Shown one piece after another: positions 52,484 through 60,946 of a stretch of 64,000 nucleotides of DNA. Below the pieces are notes generated by a model. That model did no database searches and had not been told where the DNA came from. It worked only from the letters and a program-made list of their open reading frames with translations. Numbering within the stretch: the stretch's first letter is position 1; every line of letters starts with the position of its first letter. Made by a program: the position numbers and the translations under genes. The stretch spans positions 248,001-312,000 of the forward strand of contig JAAYVB010000002.1 of the NCBI GenBank assembly GCA_012517405.1. The letters are read 5' to 3'. The DNA comes from Propionibacterium sp. (GTDB taxonomy: Bacteria > Actinomycetota > Actinomycetes > Propionibacteriales > Propionibacteriaceae).

Positions 52484-54355
52484 ATGAACGCCAACGCACA
52501 GCAAGTCGCCGACACGATTCTCGCGCAGTGTGCTTCTGACTACCCAACGATGTTCCGCGACAGGGTCGCCGCAGACCCGGCCAAGGTCGCTTTCACCGTG
52601 CCCGATGGCGACGGCTGGCGTGACGTCACATGGGGTGAGGTGCGCGGGGTCGTCGACCGTGCCGCTGCCGGGTTCCTCTCCTTGGGTCTGCAGTACGAGC
52701 AGCGGGTCGCCATAGCGTGTGCCACCCGGCTGGAGTGGATCGAGGCCGACCTGGCCGTCGCCTGCGCCGCTGCCGCGACCACGACGGTCTACCCGAATAC
52801 CAATGTCGAGGACATGAGCCACATCGTCCGCGATTCGGGCTCGGTGATGATGGTGCTCGAGAACAACGCGCAACTCACCAAGGTGCACCAAGCCCCCGAA
52901 CTGGACGCCCAGTTGCACCACATCATCCTCATCGATGACGACCGGCCGGCCGATGCCCATGCCGACGACCGGGTGATCGTCTGGCACGACCTGCTCGACC
53001 GGGGCGCGGCCTATCTGGCCGAACATCCCGCCTGCGTGGACGAGTCCATCGGCACCTTGGGCCCGGACTCGCTGTCCACCCTGATCTACACTTCCGGCAC
53101 CACCGGCAATCCCAAGGGCGTCGAACTGCTGCATCGCAGCTGGGCCTACGAGGGGGCGGCCATGGCCTACCTCGACTTCGTCCACGAGGACGATGTGCTC
53201 TACCTGTGGCTGCCGCTCAGCCACGTCTTCGGCCGCGACCTGATCTCGGTGCAGCTGTCGATCGGTTTCCGTTCGGTCGTCGACGGACGGGTCGACCACA
53301 TCGTCGACGGACTCGCTCTGACCCACCCGACGATCCTGGTCGGCGTCCCGCGCATCTTCGAGAAGGTGCGTGCCGCCGTGATGACCATGTATCCCCAAAA
53401 CGGTGTCAAGGGACGCATCTCCCGGTGGGCGTTCAAGGTGGGTCGTGAGTCGCGCCCCTACCGGCTGGCCGGTCGTCCGCTGCCGCGGGTGCTGCGGCTG
53501 CAGTACGCCGTCGCCGACAAGCTGGTCTTCAGCAAGCTCAAGGCCAGGCTGGGCGGGCGGATGCGGTTCATGATCTCCGGATCGGCCAAACTCTCCCGGC
53601 AGGTGCAGAAGTGGTTCTACAGCGCCGACATCACCATCGTCGAAGGCTTCGGCGCCACCGAGACCGCGGCCATCACCTTCCTCAACCTGCCGGATCGTCC
53701 GCGTTTCGGCACGGTCGGACCGGTGATCCCAGGCCTGCAGACCAAGCTCGACGACGACGGCGAGGTGCTGGTCTCCGGACCGACCATCGCCCGCGGCTAT
53801 CACCATCTGCCCGAGGAGACCCGGGAGGCCTTCGATGACGGCTGGTATCGCACCGGTGATATCGGCGTGCTGGATTCCGACGGCTATCTGACGATCACCG
53901 ATCGCAAGAAGGACCTCTTCAAGACCTCGAACGGCAAGTTCGTCGCCCCGCAGAAGATCGAGAACGCGGTCATGGCGAACATCCCTTACGTCAGTCAGGT
54001 GGTTGCGATCGGGCAGGACCGCAAGTTCGTGAGCGCGCTGATCACGCTGGACGAGCCGCAACTGCGCAAATGGGCCGAGCGCCGCGGCAAGGAGAACATG
54101 TCGTACGCCGAGCTGACCCAGGACCCGGCCATCCACGCCTCGATCGACCGGTTCATGCGCAAAGTCAACACCCGGCTGGAGCGCTGGGAACAGATCAAGC
54201 GCTACACAATCCTGCCGGCAGAGCTCAGCATGGCCGACGGCACCCTGACCCCCAGCCTGAAGGTGCGCCGCGATGAGGTGAACTCGGCTTACGCCGACGC
54301 GATCAACGCGATGTACGCCGACGACGCGCCGATGTCCGATCTCGTACCGCGATGA
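52484..54355 (+). CDS. Long-chain acyl-CoA ligase (FadD15-like)
   Basis: A 623-residue AMP-forming ligase. The ATP/AMP motif is YTSGTTGNPKGVELLH, the central motif EGFGATETAAITFLNLP, and the C-terminal lid has WYRTGDIGVLDSDGYLTITDRKKDLFKTSNGKFVAPQKIE with its lysine. This arrangement is typical of FadD15/FACL3 enzymes, which activate long-chain fatty acids to CoA thioesters for lipid synthesis or beta-oxidation. ATG 52484 with GAGGAG upstream gives a normal N-terminus; the open frame to 52373 is unrelated. The thioesterase gene overlaps its stop by four bases (ATGA), meaning the two opposing activities are coexpressed. Confidence 0.92.
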   Translation: MNANAQQVADTILAQCASDYPTMFRDRVAADPAKVAFTVPDGDGWRDVTWGEVRGVVDRAAAGFLSLGLQYEQRVAIACATRLEWIEADLAVACAAAATTTVYPNTNVEDMSHIVRDSGSVMMVLENNAQLTKVHQAPELDAQLHHIILIDDDRPADAHADDRVIVWHDLLDRGAAYLAEHPACVDESIGTLGPDSLSTLIYTSGTTGNPKGVELLHRSWAYEGAAMAYLDFVHEDDVLYLWLPLSHVFGRDLISVQLSIGFRSVVDGRVDHIVDGLALTHPTILVGVPRIFEKVRAAVMTMYPQNGVKGRISRWAFKVGRESRPYRLAGRPLPRVLRLQYAVADKLVFSKLKARLGGRMRFMISGSAKLSRQVQKWFYSADITIVEGFGATETAAITFLNLPDRPRFGTVGPVIPGLQTKLDDDGEVLVSGPTIARGYHHLPEETREAFDDGWYRTGDIGVLDSDGYLTITDRKKDLFKTSNGKFVAPQKIENAVMANIPYVSQVVAIGQDRKFVSALITLDEPQLRKWAERRGKENMSYAELTQDPAIHASIDRFMRKVNTRLERWEQIKRYTILPAELSMADGTLTPSLKVRRDEVNSAYADAINAMYADDAPMSDLVPR

Positions 54356-55218
54356 CCGGGGTTTTCGTCGCTGACGTTCAGCTGCGCTGGACCGATCTGG
54401 ACGCCCAGGGCCATGTCAACAACGTCATGGTGGCCGACTATCTGCAGCAGGCGCGCGCCGAGTTCATGCTGTCGGGTGATGCCGGCGAGATGATCGAGGA
54501 CGGCCTTGTGGTGGTCGCCCATCAGATCTCCTACCGCAACCCGATCCACTACAGCGACGATCCGTTGCGCGCCGAGCTGTGGGTGGCCGAGGTGGGCGCC
54601 GCACGCCTGGTGATCGCCTACCGGCTGATCCAGGACGACAGCCTGTGCGTCGAGGCGCGCACGGTCTTGTGCCCCTACGACTTCGAGCGGATGGTGCCGC
54701 GGCGGCTCACCCGCCGGGAGCGCGGGTTCTTCACCGCCTGGCTGGACGAGAACACCGCGCCGCTGCCCGAGCTGGTTGCTCCCGAACTCGCGGGCCGGGG
54801 CAAGATCACCCCGGTGCAGGTGCGCTGGTCGGACCCCGACCGCTATCAGCACGTCAACAATGTGCGCTATCTCGACTATGTGCTGGCCGGGCGAGTGGAC
54901 ATGACCTCCCACGCCGATCCGTCGATGGCCCGGGTCGCGATGGGCAACGCCGATGCGGCGCGCTGGTTGATCGCTCGGCAGGACATCGACTATCTGGTGC
55001 AGATGATGTTCCGGCTGGAGCCGTTCCATGTGCTGACTGCGCCGGTTCACCTGGGCACGAGTTCGATCGTGCTGGCCACCGAGATCGTCGATCCGGACGA
55101 CGGCATCGTCCATGCCAAGGCCCGCACCGTGCTCGTCTGTGCCGATGAGGCCGGCCACAAACGTCCCTTGCCCGATGCCGCCCGCGCGGCGCTGGAAAAG
55201 CTACTGACCACCCAGTGA
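54352..55218 (+). CDS. Double-hotdog acyl-CoA thioesterase
   Basis: A 288-residue protein with two tandem 4HBT/hotdog domains. Each begins with a similar W-x-D-x-D-x2-x-H-V-N-N-V motif (LRWTDLDAQGHVNNVMVADYL at about 9-29, VRWSDPDRYQHVNNVRYLDYV at about 160-180). Both halves keep the aspartate that acts in YbgC/FadM-type thioesterases. It would hydrolyse acyl-CoA. Because it overlaps the ligase gene by four bases, the pair may regulate acyl-CoA level or trim special acyl groups. A hairpin follows 23 bases after the stop. Confidence 0.87.
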   Translation: MTGVFVADVQLRWTDLDAQGHVNNVMVADYLQQARAEFMLSGDAGEMIEDGLVVVAHQISYRNPIHYSDDPLRAELWVAEVGAARLVIAYRLIQDDSLCVEARTVLCPYDFERMVPRRLTRRERGFFTAWLDENTAPLPELVAPELAGRGKITPVQVRWSDPDRYQHVNNVRYLDYVLAGRVDMTSHADPSMARVAMGNADAARWLIARQDIDYLVQMMFRLEPFHVLTAPVHLGTSSIVLATEIVDPDDGIVHAKARTVLVCADEAGHKRPLPDAARAALEKLLTTQ

Positions 55219-55241
55219 GTTCGCCAGACTGATACGACGCA

Positions 55242-55273
55242 ACCGGCCGGCTCCCCGAAGGGAACCGGCCGGT
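55242..55273. terminator. Hairpin between convergent thioesterase and gnd genes
   Basis: A 9-bp stem ACCGGCCGG/CCGGCCGGT (55242-55250 and 55265-55273), with further pairing TCCC/GGGA inside, stands between two convergent genes. T-content after it is low. Confidence 0.65.
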
Positions 55274-55309
55274 AGTGGTTGTCGGCAACTCGACCGATCG
55301 GACGCGGAC

Positions 55310-56752
55310 TCAGTCGTCCGAGGTCTTCACCTCGGAGCGGTCGCCCGACCAATCCAGATGGAAGTGGCCCGGCTGATCGACACGCTCGTAGGTGTGCGAA
55401 CCGAAGTAGTCACGCAGGCCCTGGGTCAGAGCGGCATTGTTGCGAGGTGCCCGCGCCATGTCGTAGTACGCCAGCGAGCTCGAGAAGACCGGAGCCGACA
55501 CACCGGACTGCACGGCGGCCGACACCACCCGGCGCCAGGCGTCGTTGTACTGAGCCAGCTGCGGGGCAATGGACGGGGCGCACATCAGCGACACCAGATC
55601 GGGGTCGGCCGAGTACTCCTTGCGGATGTTCTCCAGCAGCTTGGCGCGGATGATGCAGCCGTCACGCCAGATCTTGGCGCAGTCGGCGACGTTGATGTTC
55701 CAGCCGAATTCCATGCCGCCGGTGCGGATCTCGTCGAAGCCTTGGGAGTAGGCGACCACCTTGGATGCCCACAGCGCCTGCCGGACGTCTTCGACGAACG
55801 CATCCTCGTCGGGCACCTGAAGCGTACGGTCGGGGCCCTGCAGCGTCTGCTGTGCGACGGCGCGCAGATCGTCGTGGCTCGACTCGGCCCGTGCGAAGAC
55901 CGATTCGGCGATGCCATTGACCGGAACGCCCAGCTCGAGGGCGGTCTGCACCGTCCAGGTGCCGGTGCCCTTCATCCCAGCCCGATCCTTGATCACGTCG
56001 ACCAGGGAGCCGCCGGTCTGCGGATCGGTCTGGCTCAGCACATCGGCGGTGATCTCGATCAGGTAGCTCGACAGCTCACCTTCGTTCCAGCTCTTGAAGA
56101 TCTCCGCGGCCTCGGCATTGCCGATACCGGCGGCCTTCAGCAGCTCCCAGGCCTCACCGATGACCTGCATGTCGGAGTACTCGATGCCGTTGTGGATCAT
56201 CTTGACGAAGTGGCCGGCGCCGTTCGGGCCGATCCAGGCGCAACAGGGCTCGTCGCCCACATGGGCGGAGATGGCCTCCAGCATCGGGCCGACGATCTTG
56301 TAGCTCTCCGGGGTGCCGCCGGGCATGATGGACGGGCCGGTCAGGGCGCCGTACTCGCCGCCGGACACGCCGGTGCCGACGAAGTGGAAGCCCTTGGCCG
56401 AGATCTCCTTCTCGCGGCGGATGGTGTCGCGGAAGTAGGCATTGCCGGCGTCCAGAATGATGTCGCCGGGCTCGAGATAGGGAAGCAGCTCCTCGATGGT
56501 CGCGTCAGTGGCGGCACCGGCCTTGACCATGATGATGATGGAGCGCGGATGCTCGATCGAGGCCACGAAATCGGCGATCGACTCCGAACCGATGAACTTG
56601 CCCTCGTTGCCGTGATCAGCCAGGACCTGCTGAGTCTTGGCGTAGGTGCGATTGAAGATCGCAACGGTGAACCCCTTGTGGGCGAGGTTACGGGCCAAGT
56701 TTGAGCCCATCACCGCCATACCGACGACGCCGATATTGGCCTTCTCTGACAT
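55310..56752 (-). CDS. gnd: 6-phosphogluconate dehydrogenase, decarboxylating
   Basis: A 480-residue long-chain 6PGDH that oxidises 6-phosphogluconate to ribulose-5-phosphate, CO2 and NADPH. The cofactor loop is GVVGMAVMGSNLARN with NRT (NADP+ preference). The substrate site has VSGGEYGALTGPSIMPGG, the catalytic lysine in HFVKMIHNGIEY, and the C-terminal tail closes with HLDWSGDRSEV. ATG 56752 follows AAGGAG; the frame extending to 56899 has no homology. It diverges from a LacI regulator gene, beside a uronate cluster. This is unusual for a housekeeping gnd and suggests inducible control by gluconate or uronate. Confidence 0.96.
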   Translation of the reverse strand: MSEKANIGVVGMAVMGSNLARNLAHKGFTVAIFNRTYAKTQQVLADHGNEGKFIGSESIADFVASIEHPRSIIIMVKAGAATDATIEELLPYLEPGDIILDAGNAYFRDTIRREKEISAKGFHFVGTGVSGGEYGALTGPSIMPGGTPESYKIVGPMLEAISAHVGDEPCCAWIGPNGAGHFVKMIHNGIEYSDMQVIGEAWELLKAAGIGNAEAAEIFKSWNEGELSSYLIEITADVLSQTDPQTGGSLVDVIKDRAGMKGTGTWTVQTALELGVPVNGIAESVFARAESSHDDLRAVAQQTLQGPDRTLQVPDEDAFVEDVRQALWASKVVAYSQGFDEIRTGGMEFGWNINVADCAKIWRDGCIIRAKLLENIRKEYSADPDLVSLMCAPSIAPQLAQYNDAWRRVVSAAVQSGVSAPVFSSSLAYYDMARAPRNNAALTQGLRDYFGSHTYERVDQPGHFHLDWSGDRSEVKTSDD

Positions 56753-56967
56753 ATGCTGCTTCTCCTTGCTGTGTCGAGCCAAACAACCCTGGACCGCAAT
56801 CCTGCCTGGTCGTGCGGCGCGCGAGCAATCGTTGCCGCTGTTTGCCGCCGATTGGCTCAGCCGCCGCTCCTGGTGACCGATATCAATCGCATCAGGCATC
56901 GCTGTCCGTGTCTAGACGCAACGCTACGGCGTCATGAGCCGATCTCGCGTAATTCAATACAAATCCG

Positions 56968-56979
56968 GGCAATGTTGCC
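56968..56979. promoter_or_regulatory. Candidate LacI operator, gnd/lacI region
   Basis: GGCAATGTTGCC has perfect 5-bp arms (GGCAA/TTGCC) around TG. It lies in the 276-base divergent region between gnd and the LacI gene. A related GCAA-TCG-TTGC repeat is at 56825-56835. A very similar GGCAACGTT sequence occurs before uxaC. Confidence 0.5.
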
Positions 56980-57028
56980 ACCGGTGGGCATCGTCATGGC
57001 TGAGCACGGGTCGGTTAGAGTGTTTCCC

Positions 57029-58048
57029 GTGGATAAGCCGGGCTCAGCAGACAAGGCCGTGACCATCTACGATGTCGCAAAGGCCGCTGGGGTAAGCCCG
57101 TCGACCGTCTCGCGGGCCTTCTCTCGTCCTGGACGGGTCAGTGCCCGGACGGCAGCTCACATTCACGAGGTGGCCGCCGAGCTGGGCTACCGAGTGCCGC
57201 AGGTCGTCAAGACCGAGGCAGCCCGGCAATCGAAGATGCTGGGCATCAGCGCCACCGACATCACGAACCCCTTCTTCTTCGGCATCATTCGCGGCGCCGA
57301 ACATGTTGCCCTGGCCGAGGATTACTCGATCATCCTGGCCGACTCGCAGGAGAATGACGAGCTGGAGCGCCGGCTGTCCGATCGGACGATGCCGCTGGTC
57401 GACGGCATGATCGTCGCCACGTCGCGGCTGCCCGACTCCTTCTTGCGCAATGCCGCGAAAACCGCCCCGGTTGTTTCCCTGAACCGGCTGGTGCCAGGCC
57501 TGCCCAGCGTGATCACGGACAATGCCCGGGGGATGCGGCGGGCATTGGAACATCTGGCGGAGTTGGGTCACCGGCGGGTGGCCTATGTCAGCGGGCCGAC
57601 CAACTCGTGGGCTGACGGCGCCCGGGAACGAGCGTTCCGTGAGGGCTGTTATGAGCTCGATCTGATGGATCATCGGGTAGGTCCGACAGCGCCGACCGTG
57701 CGCGGTGGGATGGGCATCCTGCCGCAGATCCGCGAGCAGCATGTCACGGCAGTGATCTGCTTCAACGATGTGGTGGCCGTCGGCGTGATGCGCGCTGCGA
57801 AGATGGCCGGAGTGCAGGTGCCCCACGAGTTGTCGGTCGTGGGTATTGACAATGTCTTCGTCGCCGACCTGGTGAGTCCGGGGCTGACCACGATCGCGTC
57901 GCCGCTCACCCTGCTGGGGGAGCGCGCCGCGCGGACGGTGATCGCGCTGGCCAACGGCCAGGAGCCGGAGACCAGCGCCGATCGTCCGTCGGTCTTGCCG
58001 ATGCGGCTGATCGTCCGCGAATCGACCGGTCCAGCGCCCCGACGCTGA
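57029..58048 (+). CDS. LacI family regulator of the uronate/gluconate block
   Basis: A 339-residue LacI/GalR repressor. The DNA-binding part is VTIYDVAKAAGVSPSTVSRAFSRPGRVS, with hinge VPQVVKTEAARQSKMLG, followed by the sugar-sensor domain (DNARGMRRALEHLAELGHRRVAYVSG; SVVGIDNVFVADLVSPGLTTI). It stands between the divergent gnd and the convergent LarA-like gene. I place the start at GTG 57029 because the family N-terminus begins there; an ATG at 56999 is also in frame, and neither has a strong ribosome site. The probable effector is gluconate, mannonate or a uronate, inferred from neighbours. Confidence 0.88.
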   Translation: MDKPGSADKAVTIYDVAKAAGVSPSTVSRAFSRPGRVSARTAAHIHEVAAELGYRVPQVVKTEAARQSKMLGISATDITNPFFFGIIRGAEHVALAEDYSIILADSQENDELERRLSDRTMPLVDGMIVATSRLPDSFLRNAAKTAPVVSLNRLVPGLPSVITDNARGMRRALEHLAELGHRRVAYVSGPTNSWADGARERAFREGCYELDLMDHRVGPTAPTVRGGMGILPQIREQHVTAVICFNDVVAVGVMRAAKMAGVQVPHELSVVGIDNVFVADLVSPGLTTIASPLTLLGERAARTVIALANGQEPETSADRPSVLPMRLIVRESTGPAPRR

Positions 58049-58096
58049 CAGCTGCCGGATACATCGCGCGGGGTCGCTGCCCGGTCGCGGTCGCGG

Positions 58097-59368
58097 TCAG
58101 CTCTTGGGCCGCTCCGAAGCCAGCCGGAAGAGCACCTCACCGGCATCGGTGACGACATGGAACTCCGGATCCTCCATGAGCGCCGGGATCGTGGCCGGAT
58201 CGCGGTATCCGACGTTGATGGACGCGCAGACCTCCGGCGGTATCTGGGTGGCAAAGGTCAGCTTCAGCCGGCAGCTCTCCACACCGGTTTCGGGATCGTA
58301 GCTGCCGGCGCCGCGGGCGTGGGTGGAATGCGCCAGTACGCCCCACGGCACGTCCTTGAACTTGTCCCACTGCTTCACGTAGTAGTCGCGGCAGTGGTAG
58401 CCGATCTCGTAGATCTCGGGGTGGGCTTCGGACACGGTCGTGATGTGCGGGGCGTAGAGGATCGTCTCGCCGCCGTCCGCCACGGCCGGCTCGGTCTTGT
58501 AGAAGCCCTTGGCTGCGGTCCAGATGTCGTGATAGCGCTGCGGGATCTCCGCGATGACGTTCTTGAACGGCGCGTCGACGTACTCGATGTGGGTCTGGGC
58601 GGTCACCTTCGCCTGCTCGGCCCAGGCAGCCTCGGGGCTGCCGAATGACGCCGACTCCAGCTCGTCGGAGTATGCCTTGACCACGAATGCCAGGCAGTAC
58701 TTCTCGCCCGGGATCAGGTGGGCGCCCTCGTTGATCATCGCGCGCACCGGGGTGGTGCCCGGGCTGCCGATCATCTTCGCCGACGTGATCAGCGCACCGA
58801 CCCAGTGGGTCATGTCGATCAACTCGTGAGCCGCACAACCGGGGATGAAGTACTTGTTGCCGCCGGAGATGCCGACCACCTCGTGCGGCAGGATCGGGCC
58901 GACGATGATCTTCACATCGGCCTCGACGACCGTCTTGTTGATCAGCACATCGGTGCCGATATCGAGACGACCCCCGGACAGCTCACTGATGCGCTCGCCG
59001 CTGATGTGACCGACATCGACCAGCTGCTCGGGGTCCTTCCACAGGTGGTTGATGATCGGCATGCCCGGGTAGACCGCGCCGAGGTCCGCCTTCGGATCAC
59101 CGGCCGCCCACAAGGCGATCTCGTCCGGCTCCATGTACTCGTGGGTACCCAGCGCGATGATGCAGGTGAGGCTGGCGGCCTTACCGGCCACGGCCTTGTA
59201 GACCGCTCGCAGGATGCGAGGCATCGGACAGCCGCGGGTGTCGTCCGGAATGATCAGGCACACGGATTTGCCGGCGAGGTCGACATCGCCGATCGCCGCG
59301 GCGACGAACCCCTCGAACTCTTCGATACCGATGTGGTAGCCAGGGCCACCGACGGTAGGTATGGACAT
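58097..59368 (-). CDS. LarA-family nickel-dependent hydroxyacid racemase/epimerase
   Basis: A 423-residue protein of the lactate racemase LarA superfamily (DUF2088 N-terminal domain). Key residues of Lactobacillus LarA are matched with the same spacing: Asp42/Arg45 in PDDTRG (LarA D72/R75), His76 in LGTH, His162 in LPHEVVG, Lys172 in SGGNKYFIPG (lysine holding the nickel-pincer cofactor), and His188. The His-Lys-His intervals of 10 and 16 residues equal those of LarA. Known relatives include D-gluconate 2-epimerase. Next to uxaC and uxuB, mannonate/gluconate C2 epimerisation is a strong hypothesis. The larB/C/E cofactor genes are not in the window. The true start is ATG 59368 with CAGGAG; the frame continues to 60868 only as an antisense shadow. 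Confidence 0.88.
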   Translation of the reverse strand: MSIPTVGGPGYHIGIEEFEGFVAAAIGDVDLAGKSVCLIIPDDTRGCPMPRILRAVYKAVAGKAASLTCIIALGTHEYMEPDEIALWAAGDPKADLGAVYPGMPIINHLWKDPEQLVDVGHISGERISELSGGRLDIGTDVLINKTVVEADVKIIVGPILPHEVVGISGGNKYFIPGCAAHELIDMTHWVGALITSAKMIGSPGTTPVRAMINEGAHLIPGEKYCLAFVVKAYSDELESASFGSPEAAWAEQAKVTAQTHIEYVDAPFKNVIAEIPQRYHDIWTAAKGFYKTEPAVADGGETILYAPHITTVSEAHPEIYEIGYHCRDYYVKQWDKFKDVPWGVLAHSTHARGAGSYDPETGVESCRLKLTFATQIPPEVCASINVGYRDPATIPALMEDPEFHVVTDAGEVLFRLASERPKS

Positions 59369-59477
59369 GACACGCTCCTGGTTGTGATCGACTGCGACGT
59401 CCCGATTCACGATACAGCGCGGCGCGCCCGATTTGTCCTGCTGAATCCGCCGGCCGGCGCGGTGGCTGGCAACACGT

Positions 59478-59489
59478 GGCAACGTTTCG
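59478..59489. promoter_or_regulatory. Candidate LacI operator before uxaC
   Basis: GGCAACGTTTCG matches the left 9 bases of a GGCAAYGTTGCC palindrome seen before lacI/gnd. It lies 15 bases before the uxaC start and in the 135-base region shared with the divergent LarA-like gene. Confidence 0.45.
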
Positions 59490-59503
59490 GGCAGGTGATC
59501 GGC

Positions 59504-60946
59504 ATGCATCAGAATGTGGCCATGGCACCTGAACTGACTTTGCATGAAGACCGCTTGTTCTCTGCGGACGGGGCCGTCCGTCAGATCTCGCGGCGCATCT
59601 ATGCCGAAACCAAGGACCTGCCCATCATCTCGCCGCACGGCCACGTACCGCCCGCCTGGATGAGCGAGAACCTCTCGTTCGGCAATCCCACGCGGCTGCT
59701 GCTGACTCCTGACCACTACATCAACCGCATCCTGCACGCCAACGGCGTCGAACTGTCCGAGCTGGGCGTTCCGGTGACCCGCACCGATATGACCGAGGCC
59801 GACAACCGGGCGGCGTGGCGCACCTTCTGTGCACACTGGAGCGATTTCAACGGCACCGCGATGCGGTACTGGCTGACCGATCAGCTGGTGGGTGTCTTCG
59901 GCGTGACCCAGCGTCCGAGCATCGAGACCGCCGATGAGATCTACGACACCATCCAGGCCTGGATCGACGACGACAATCATCGTCCGCGTGCCCTGATGGA
60001 TCAGTTCAAGATCGAGTTCATCGCCACCACCGACGACCCCTGCGACGACCTGCATGACCACGAGAAGCTGGCCGCCGATGCCGAGTTCTCCGCGAAGCAT
60101 CGCGTGGCGCCGACCTTCCGTCCCGACAAGTACCTGACCCCGGCCAACCCGGACTGGAACCAGCGCGTCGATACGCTCGGTGAGGTGGCCGGCGTCGACG
60201 TCAGCACCTTGGCCGGTCTCACGTCGGCCCTGGAGAACCGTCGCGCATACTTCAAGGCTCATGGTGGCGTCAGCACCGACCATGGCATTCAGGACCTTGA
60301 TGCGGCCTATCTCGATGCGCAGGACGCCGAGCGGCTCTACGGCAAGGCCCGCGCGGGTGAGATCACCGCGGCAGAAGCCACTGCCCTGCACCACCACCTG
60401 ATCATGGACCAGATCCGGATGGCCACCGAGGACGGCCTGACTCTGACCCTCCACCCGGGAGCTTTCCGCGATCATGATCGCGCCACCTTCGAGGCTTACG
60501 GTGCCGACGTCGGCTGCGACATCCCCTACGCCATCGAGGTCACCCGCGCCACGCGCGAGATGCTCAACAGGTTCGGCAATCATCCGAACCTCAATCTGGT
60601 GCTGTTCACCTTGGACGAGGATGTCTACAGCCGCGAGATCGCGCCGCTGGCAGGCTTCTACCGTTCGCTGTACATCGGCGTGCCCTGGTGGTTCATCGAT
60701 GCCCCCGAGTCGATCATGCGTTTCAAGCAGTCGGTCACCGAGATGGCCGGGTTCAGCCGCATCTCGGGCATGATCGACGACACCCGCGCCTTCTGCTCGA
60801 TCCCGGCTCGCCACGACATGATGCGCCGGCTCGATGCCGCGCACCTGGCGAACCTCGTGGCGGCGCACCGCCTCGACGAGGACGAGGCCATCGAGCAGGC
60901 CCGCAAACTGGTCGTGGACAACCCCAAGAAGGTGTTCAAGCTGTGA
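59504..60946 (+). CDS. uxaC: Glucuronate isomerase
   Basis: A 480-residue uronate isomerase that converts D-glucuronate to D-fructuronate (and D-galacturonate to D-tagaturonate). The amidohydrolase-fold N-terminal motif is PIISPHGHVPP. Conserved patches IATTDDPCDD, TLTLHPGAFRDHD and GVPWWFIDAPESIMRFK are typical of UxaC. ATG 59504 has AGGTGA five bases upstream; ATG 59522 is the alternative and would remove six residues. The stop overlaps the uxuB start by four bases (GTGA). A LacI-type half-palindrome precedes it. This is the first enzymatic step of a cytoplasmic uronate pathway. Confidence 0.93.
   Translation: MHQNVAMAPELTLHEDRLFSADGAVRQISRRIYAETKDLPIISPHGHVPPAWMSENLSFGNPTRLLLTPDHYINRILHANGVELSELGVPVTRTDMTEADNRAAWRTFCAHWSDFNGTAMRYWLTDQLVGVFGVTQRPSIETADEIYDTIQAWIDDDNHRPRALMDQFKIEFIATTDDPCDDLHDHEKLAADAEFSAKHRVAPTFRPDKYLTPANPDWNQRVDTLGEVAGVDVSTLAGLTSALENRRAYFKAHGGVSTDHGIQDLDAAYLDAQDAERLYGKARAGEITAAEATALHHHLIMDQIRMATEDGLTLTLHPGAFRDHDRATFEAYGADVGCDIPYAIEVTRATREMLNRFGNHPNLNLVLFTLDEDVYSREIAPLAGFYRSLYIGVPWWFIDAPESIMRFKQSVTEMAGFSRISGMIDDTRAFCSIPARHDMMRRLDAAHLANLVAAHRLDEDEAIEQARKLVVDNPKKVFKL

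Noticed and set aside
58049-58096. GGTCGC repeats between the LacI and LarA-like genes
   Set aside because: Short GC-rich simple sequence with no stable hairpin; no function inferred.
59369-60868. Long minus-strand open frame continuing upstream of the LarA-like gene
   Set aside because: It is the antisense shadow of uxaC. The LarA family N-terminus begins at ATG 59368 with a ribosome site, and the upstream peptide has no recognisable domain.
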